Source of the DNA: an uncultured Eubacteriales bacterium
Lineage (GTDB): Bacteria > Bacillota > Clostridia > Oscillospirales > Oscillospiraceae
NCBI GenBank assembly: GCA_900555795.1
Contig: USMP01000015.1
Location: 1-11,251 of the forward strand
Direction: 5' to 3'
DNA: 11,251 nucleotides
Positions 7,556 through 11,251 of the stretch are shown here, piece after piece. Both the position numbers and the translations under genes were made by a program. The notes under the pieces were generated by a model, which saw only the letters and a program-made list of their open reading frames with translations, did no database searches and was not told the origin of the DNA. How positions within the stretch are numbered: position 1 is the stretch's first letter; each line of letters starts with the position of its first letter.

Positions 7556-7577
7556 GCAACGAAACAGGAGGTAGGCC

Positions 7578-8180
7578 ATGCCCGTCAATTTTAACCGTGT
7601 GGAGTTTGTCCTCTCCGCCGTGGAGCCACGGACCTTCCTGCGGGACGGCCTGCCTCAGCTGGCGTTTGCCGGCCGCTCCAATGTGGGGAAGAGTTCAGTA
7701 ATCAACCGCGTGGTGAACCGGAAGAATTTTGCCCGGGTGGGGGCCTCCCCCGGAAAGACCACCCAGATCAACTACTTCCGCCTGGACGGCCGCGCCTATC
7801 TGGTAGATCTGCCCGGCTATGGCTACGCCAAGGTCTCCAAGGCGGAGCGTGACAGGTGGGGGAAGCTGATGGAGGACTACTTTGCCTCCGGCCTTATCAC
7901 CTGGGGCATAATGATTGTGGACGCCCGGCATAAGCCCACAGCTGACGATGTGACCATGGCCGCCTGGTTTCATGGGACCGGCTGCCCTCTTATCGTGGTG
8001 GCAAATAAGCTGGATAAGCTGAAGCGGGCGGAGGTGGAGCCGAGCCTGGCCCTGATCCGCCAGACACTGGGTCTGGCGGCGGAGGATCAGGTGGTGCCCT
8101 TTTCCGCGGAGACGGGCGCGGGCCGGGAGGAACTGGTGCGCCTGCTGACCCTGGCTATGGGAGAATCCCCGGCGGAATAG
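7578..8180 (+). CDS. engB: Ribosome biogenesis GTP-binding protein EngB (YsxC/YihA)
   Basis: EngB is a small essential GTPase of the TrmE-Era-EngA-YihA-Septin group that acts in late assembly of the 50S ribosomal subunit. The 200-residue protein is full length. Motifs in order are G1 GRSNVGKS (32-39), the G2 threonines in PGKTTQINYF (T61/T62), G3 DLPGYGYA (77-84), G4 NKLD (143-146, with Asn in place of the more common Thr first residue) and G5 FSAETG (175-180). The N-terminal FNRVEFVLSAV is typical of the family. ATG 7578 has AGGAGGT at 7566-7572. The position directly after lon is conserved in Bacillus (lonA-ysxC) and supports the name. It ends the block before a strong terminator. Confidence 0.97.
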   Translation: MPVNFNRVEFVLSAVEPRTFLRDGLPQLAFAGRSNVGKSSVINRVVNRKNFARVGASPGKTTQINYFRLDGRAYLVDLPGYGYAKVSKAERDRWGKLMEDYFASGLITWGIMIVDARHKPTADDVTMAAWFHGTGCPLIVVANKLDKLKRAEVEPSLALIRQTLGLAAEDQVVPFSAETGAGREELVRLLTLAMGESPAE

Positions 8181-8241
8181 GCCCCGCCTCCCCGCTTTGC
8201 GGCCATGGGGTCCGGGGCGGGAAGTGATGAGATAAAGCGTC

Positions 8242-8283
8242 CCGCCCGGCCATGCGTGTTCTGCGCGGCCGGGCGGTTTTTTT
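8242..8283 (+). terminator. Strong intrinsic terminator after engB
   Basis: CCGCCCGGCC (8242-8251) and GGCCGGGCGG (8267-8276) form a perfect ten-pair stem. GCG/CGC (8254-8256 with 8264-8266) adds a partial inner stem. Seven T residues follow (8277-8283). The convergent lipoprotein gene ends 16 bases further on; read from the other strand the stem is followed by only a weak T-rich stretch, so the signal mainly serves engB. An additional weaker inverted repeat, GCCCCG (8181-8186) with CGGGGC (8213-8218), precedes it. Confidence 0.92.
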
Positions 8284-8298
8284 ATCTGCTCTTTTGTG

Positions 8299-8805
8299 TT
8301 ACTGGGCGCGTTTTTGGGTCAGACGGAAGGCGTAGCTTACGCTGCCGCTCACGTCCTGATAGCTGCTCCACTGGGTGCTGACCAGCACCACCACGTCCCC
8401 TGGGCTCTCCGGGGTTTGGATGCCGTAGTGGCCGGCGGTGAGGGTGGCGGTGAGGGGTTGGCCGCCCTCATAGTCCGGCTCGTTCTCCGATACCGGCCAA
8501 TAGGTAACGGAAACGTTGTCCGGCAGCAGAGAAAATTCCATGTCCAGTACCGTGCCCGCCGCGGCGCCCACGGTGGGCAGCAGGTCAGGTGAAGCGGCGG
8601 CGTCCAGGGGGTGGATGGGATCCGCCACCTCGCCCTGCCCCTTGTAGTTCCAGCTGTAGCCGAACTTGGGTATGACAGCCTTCCGGCTGCCGGACACCAG
8701 GTTCATGGTGGGGATTGTCTCCTGCAGCTGCGTTCCGCCGCAGCCGGGCAGCGCCAGGGCGATACACAGCAGCAGGGCCAGGATGCCGGCCTGTAGTCGT
8801 TTCAT
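8299..8805 (-). CDS. Small lipoprotein of unknown function
   Basis: The product is 168 residues. It begins with a positively charged MKR, a hydrophobic stretch (residues 6-19) and the lipobox LPGC with the lipidated cysteine at position 22, so it should be exported and anchored to the outer face of the membrane as about 147 mature residues. I do not recognise a domain. The mature part is rich in Ser/Thr/Tyr/Trp and alternating hydrophobic residues (for example VLVSTQWSSYQDVSGSVSYAFRL near the end is best read as two beta strands), so a beta-sandwich fold is plausible but unproven. The start at 8805 is supported by AGGAGG (plus-strand cctcct at 8813-8818), seven bases away. It lies 99 bases downstream of the ferredoxin-nitroreductase gene on the same strand and may share its transcript. 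Confidence 0.8.
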   Translation of the reverse strand: MKRLQAGILALLLCIALALPGCGGTQLQETIPTMNLVSGSRKAVIPKFGYSWNYKGQGEVADPIHPLDAAASPDLLPTVGAAAGTVLDMEFSLLPDNVSVTYWPVSENEPDYEGGQPLTATLTAGHYGIQTPESPGDVVVLVSTQWSSYQDVSGSVSYAFRLTQKRAQ

Positions 8806-8904
8806 ATTTGTTCCTCCTGAGGATGTATTTGTTTGATGGACGTGAAAGGGGCAAAATCTGTTCCTGCAGGATAGCTTTCGCAGAAAGCCACTCTCTCATG
8901 CGCC

Positions 8905-9684
8905 CTATCGCCACAGGACCCTGGCGGGGTTGCGGGGTGCTGTGCGGCAAAAGCGCAGATTTGTGCGGCCCAGGACCAGGCATCCGCAGAGAGGCCGCCT
9001 GTCTGAAACGCCGAAGTAGTCCCGCAGGGCCTTATCCGCGGTGATGGCCCGGGCGGCGAAGCCGCAGTACAGGGCCCCCAGACCCATGGCGTGGGCCAGC
9101 AGTTCCATATTGGCAAGGGCCAGGCAGCCGTCGATCACATGCTCAGCGGTGACGGCCACCATCTGGCTGGCGCCGTAAAAGAGGGTATCCGGCCCGGCGG
9201 GGTTGGCCAGGTACTGCTCATAGCGCCGCACCAGGCCCCGGCGGCCCGCCTCCCTGGCCCCCTGGGCGAAGCTGTCCCAGATGGCGGGGCGCATGGCCTC
9301 AAATTCCTGATCCAGTACAAAAAACCCCACACTCTGGGTGTTGCTGCTGGTGGGGGCGCACCGGCCCGCCTCCAGAAGCTGCTCCAGTTCCTCCCGGATC
9401 AGCTTCTCCCCGGTAAAGCGGCGGATGCTGCGGCGAAAGCGCATGGTGTTCAGCAGCACCTGGGGGTCAAGGTCAAACCGGGCGCTCTCATAGGGGAGGG
9501 GCGGCTCCAATTCCGGCATGGAGACCGCGCCGGTGGGGCAGATTGCCACACACTGCCCGCAGCGGAAGCACAGCAGCTCCCGGCAGCGGATGCTGCCGTC
9601 CTCCCCCGGGCCCAGGGCGCCCACGGCGCAGTTTTCGGCGCAGAGCCCGCAGCGGATGCATTGTTCCTGATGGATCGTAACCAT
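8905..9684 (-). CDS. Ferredoxin-nitroreductase fusion, 2x[4Fe-4S] plus FMN domain
   Basis: The 259-residue protein joins a bacterial two-cluster ferredoxin module to a nitroreductase-family flavin domain. The first cluster ligands are C9, C12, C15 and C19 and the second are C39, C42, C45 and C49; the C-x2-C-x2-C-x3-C spacing and the following proline in the second are classic. The nitroreductase part starts at about residue 75, with RRSIRRF (84-90) and CAPTSSNTQS (109-118) as FMN phosphate and ring contacts, and GLGALYCGF (201-209) as the central helix-loop of the family. Such fusions occur in anaerobes and probably pass electrons from ferredoxin-type donors to FMN to reduce an organic substrate; which one is unknown. 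I chose the start at 9684 because AAGGAG (plus strand 9693-9698) sits eight bases upstream; the frame stays open to 9786, but that extension has no family resemblance. Confidence 0.9.
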   Translation of the reverse strand: MVTIHQEQCIRCGLCAENCAVGALGPGEDGSIRCRELLCFRCGQCVAICPTGAVSMPELEPPLPYESARFDLDPQVLLNTMRFRRSIRRFTGEKLIREELEQLLEAGRCAPTSSNTQSVGFFVLDQEFEAMRPAIWDSFAQGAREAGRRGLVRRYEQYLANPAGPDTLFYGASQMVAVTAEHVIDGCLALANMELLAHAMGLGALYCGFAARAITADKALRDYFGVSDRRPLCGCLVLGRTNLRFCRTAPRNPARVLWR

Positions 9685-9719
9685 ATCTGTTGCTCCTTTG
9701 CTGAGAATTTCTCTCCTGC

Positions 9720-9749
9720 ATTCTACCATAGTCCGGCCCCATCCCGCAA
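9720..9749 (-). promoter_or_regulatory. Likely promoter of the ferredoxin-nitroreductase gene
   Basis: Read on the minus strand, TTGCGG (9749-9744) is a four-of-six -35 and TAGAAT (9725-9720) a five-of-six -10, 18 bases apart. A TG one base before the -10 (TGgTAGAAT) makes it an extended -10. It ends about 35 bases before the start codon at 9684. This is a motif match only. Confidence 0.55.
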
Positions 9750-9807
9750 GGGGGCGGCAGCTGGCGCCGGATTTCGCCCTGTCCATAAAAAATTTGCAAT
9801 TTTATAC

Positions 9808-9836
9808 TTTTCAAAACAGGGAAAATATATTAGAAT
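9808..9836 (+). promoter_or_regulatory. Likely promoter of pyrH-frr
   Basis: TTTTCA (9808-9813) and TAGAAT (9831-9836) are separated by 17 bases and match the -35 in four and the -10 in five of six positions. The stretch 9786-9842 is strikingly AT-rich compared with its neighbours. An overlapping TATATT (9826-9831) and an upstream TATACT (9803-9808) are alternative -10 boxes. The promoter is divergent from the one at 9720-9749, and the 220-base gap between the two genes holds nothing else I can name except the pyrH leader. Confidence 0.55.
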
Positions 9837-9904
9837 AAGAAACGATAGCAAGGTCCGCCTCCCGCACTGGCCGGCGGCGGGCAATTATGATAGAGGAGGT
9901 CCCT

Positions 9905-10627
9905 ATGGAGGAACCAAGATATAAGCGGATTCTGCTGAAAATCAGCGGAGAGGCCCTGGCGGGGGAGAAGCACTTTGGCCTGGACTTTACCGTCATCGGC
10001 CAGGTCTGCGATGCCATTCAGGAAGCCGTGGCCATGGGTGTCCAGGTAGGCGTCGTGGTGGGCGGCGGCAACTTCTGGCGGGGTGTGAAGGACGGGGGCG
10101 GCAGAATGGAGCGCACCCGGGCCGACCACATGGGCATGATGGCAACGGTGATGAACTGCCTGGCGCTGGCGGATGTGCTGGAGCAGAAGGGGGTGCCTGT
10201 CCGGGTGCAGACCGCTGTGGAGATGCGGGCCATGGCGGAACCCTACATCCGCTCCCGGGCTATCCGGCATCTGGAGAAGGGACGCGTGGTCATCTTCGGC
10301 TGCGGCACCGGCAACCCCTTTTTCTCTACGGACACCGCTGCGGTGCTCCGAGCCGCGGAGATTGGGGCGGACGTCATTCTGCTGGCGAAAAACGTGGACG
10401 GCGTGTACAGCGCGGACCCCAACAAGGACCCCAGCGCGGTGAAGTACGACTCCATCACCTACGACGACGTGCTGGCCCAGCATCTGGCCGTGATGGACTC
10501 CACCGCCACCAGTCTCTCTATGGATAACCACATTCCCGTGCTGCTCTTTGCCTTGAAGGACCCCTACAATATTATCCGGGTCCTCAAGGGGGAGAAGATC
10601 GGAACAATTGTGAAGGAGGAAGCATGA
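9905..10627 (+). CDS. pyrH: UMP kinase
   Basis: PyrH is the bacterial, hexameric UMP kinase of the amino-acid-kinase fold; it converts UMP and ATP to UDP and ADP in pyrimidine nucleotide synthesis. The 240-residue protein has the ATP/UMP-site glycine loops [14 protein letters not shown] (7-20) and [11 protein letters not shown] (50-60), the [15 protein letters not shown] segment (74-88), and [15 protein letters not shown] (132-146) for UMP binding, followed by [19 protein letters not shown] (154-172) and MDSTA (197-201). I chose ATG 9905 over the in-frame ATG at 9887 because AGGAGGT (9894-9900) lies directly before 9905 and inside the longer version. Its stop is one base from the frr start, the usual pyrH-frr pair. 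The rpsB-tsf genes that often precede pyrH are not present here. Confidence 0.97.
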   Translation: MEEPRYKRILLKISGEALAGEKHFGLDFTVIGQVCDAIQEAVAMGVQVGVVVGGGNFWRGVKDGGGRMERTRADHMGMMATVMNCLALADVLEQKGVPVRVQTAVEMRAMAEPYIRSRAIRHLEKGRVVIFGCGTGNPFFSTDTAAVLRAAEIGADVILLAKNVDGVYSADPNKDPSAVKYDSITYDDVLAQHLAVMDSTATSLSMDNHIPVLLFALKDPYNIIRVLKGEKIGTIVKEEA

Positions 10628-10628
10628 T

Positions 10629-11178
10629 ATGAAGAGCGAATATCGGGTATATGAGGAGAAAATGCGCAAGTCCATTGACTCCGTGGCGGCGGATTTCGCC
10701 GCTGTCCGGGCGGGGCGGGCCAGCGGTGCTGGACCGGATCTCTGTGGACTACTATGGCACCCCCACCCCCATCCACCAGATTGCGTCCATCGGTTCCCCG
10801 GACCCCCGGACGCTGACCATCCAGCCCTGGGACGCCAGCGCCGTGAAGATGATCTGCAAGGCCATTCAGGAGTCTGATCTGGGTATCAACCCCCAGAACG
10901 ACGGCAAGATCATCCGTCTGGCTTTTCCCCAGCTGACAGAGGAGCGGCGCAAGGAACTGGTTAAGCAGATTGCCAAGTACGCTGAGGGCGGCAAGGTGGC
11001 CATCCGGAATATCCGCCGGGACGCGGTGGAGGCGTTTAAGACCCAGAAGAAGAACGGCGAGATTACCGAGGATGATATGAAGATCGCGGAAAAGGATATT
11101 CAGAAGATGACCGACGACATGTGCAAGGAGATCGACAGTCTGCTGGAGAAGAAGGAAAAGGAGTTGCTGGCGGTGTAA
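10629..11178 (+). pseudogene. frr: Ribosome recycling factor gene, split by a frameshift
   Basis: RRF works with EF-G to split the post-termination ribosome and is normally essential. The gene starts at ATG 10629, with AAGGAGGA eight bases upstream. Its first 32 codons (10629-10724, ending GRAS) are in one frame. The rest, PAVLDRI-VDYYGTPTP through the conserved IRNIRRDA helix to the TAA at 11178, is in the next frame (codons from 10720). Joined, the two parts give 184 residues, as in the family (E. coli 185, GRASPSLLDG at this point). An intact sequence would be GRAS followed by PAVLD; the observed bases equal that with one copy of a CCAGC doublet lost (five bases). Unrepaired, translation from the start runs to a stop at 10877 and gives a nonsense tail after residue 32. 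It may be a sequencing or assembly error, a real lesion, or recoding. Confidence 0.9.
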
Positions 11179-11198
11179 CCGCCGGCGGACCGGACCTC

Positions 11199-11251
11199 AT
11201 GAAGCTTTCGCTTTGGAAAAAAAAGCACGATGATCCGGCGGGGCAGGTGGA
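11199..11251 (+). CDS. Start of a further gene, possibly isoprenyl transferase (partial)
   Basis: From ATG 11199 the frame stays open to the window end, 17 full codons, with a Lys-rich N-terminus (LWKKKHDD). The position 20 bases after frr is where uppS (undecaprenyl diphosphate synthase) sits in many Firmicutes, and short Lys-rich extensions precede the IMDGNGRW motif in some of them, but that motif is beyond the window. No good ribosome binding site precedes this ATG, so the true start could differ or the frame may be chance. A palindrome CCGCCGGCGG (11179-11188) lies in the gap. Confidence 0.4.
   Translation, partial: MKLSLWKKKHDDPAGQV

Noticed and set aside
5145..7559. An 804-codon open frame on the minus strand opposite lon
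   Set aside because: It is in exact codon register with lon, has no recognisable motif, and arises from the absence of TTA, CTA and TCA in the sense gene. Lon itself has every expected catalytic motif.
8874..8888. Hairpin GCTTTC-GCA-GAAAGC after the nitroreductase gene as a terminator
   Set aside because: The six-pair stem is perfect, but neither strand has a T-run after it; it is too small to call.
9685..9786. N-terminal extension of the ferredoxin-nitroreductase to the start at 9786
   Set aside because: A good ribosome binding site lies inside the extension, in front of 9684, the predicted promoter overlaps it, and the added residues do not resemble the family.

Overview
The window is a high-GC, gene-dense stretch of a low-complexity housekeeping chromosome. 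It most resembles a Clostridia-class Firmicute of the Oscillospirales type (relatives of Flavonifractor, Oscillibacter or Lawsonibacter). This rests on strong AGGAGG ribosome binding sites, the tig-clpP-clpX-lon-engB order, a pyrH-frr pair, and a ferredoxin-nitroreductase fusion typical of anaerobes. The taxonomic placement is an inference from gene order and style; no database search was possible. I found no phage, insertion sequence, CRISPR array, tRNA or rRNA.

Left part (1-1535, + strand): the 3' end of threonine synthase overlaps a GNAT acetyltransferase by four bases, and a COG1768-type metallophosphoesterase follows. Centre (1548-8283, + strand): a protein quality-control block that opens with a good extended -10 promoter. 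Trigger factor (tig) folds nascent chains. ClpP and ClpX form the ClpXP protease, and Lon is the second ATP-dependent protease. EngB/YsxC is a ribosome-assembly GTPase. An intrinsic terminator separates clpX from lon, and a strong one closes the block after engB. Several GC-rich stem-loops without T-tracts lie in the leaders of clpP, lon and engB.

Right part: two convergent minus-strand genes (8299-9684), a small orphan lipoprotein and a 2x[4Fe-4S] ferredoxin-nitroreductase fusion, share a divergent promoter region with pyrH (UMP kinase). pyrH is followed after one base by frr (ribosome recycling factor) and then by the first codons of a further gene, by position probably uppS.

The most notable observation is that frr is not readable in one frame. 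Its N-terminal 32 codons and its remaining 152 codons lie in different frames. The junction looks like loss of one copy of a 5-base CCAGC tandem repeat. Because frr is essential, this is either a sequence error, a recent lesion with a second copy elsewhere, or (less likely) recoding. Otherwise the window is conventional; I do not see a previously undescribed system.
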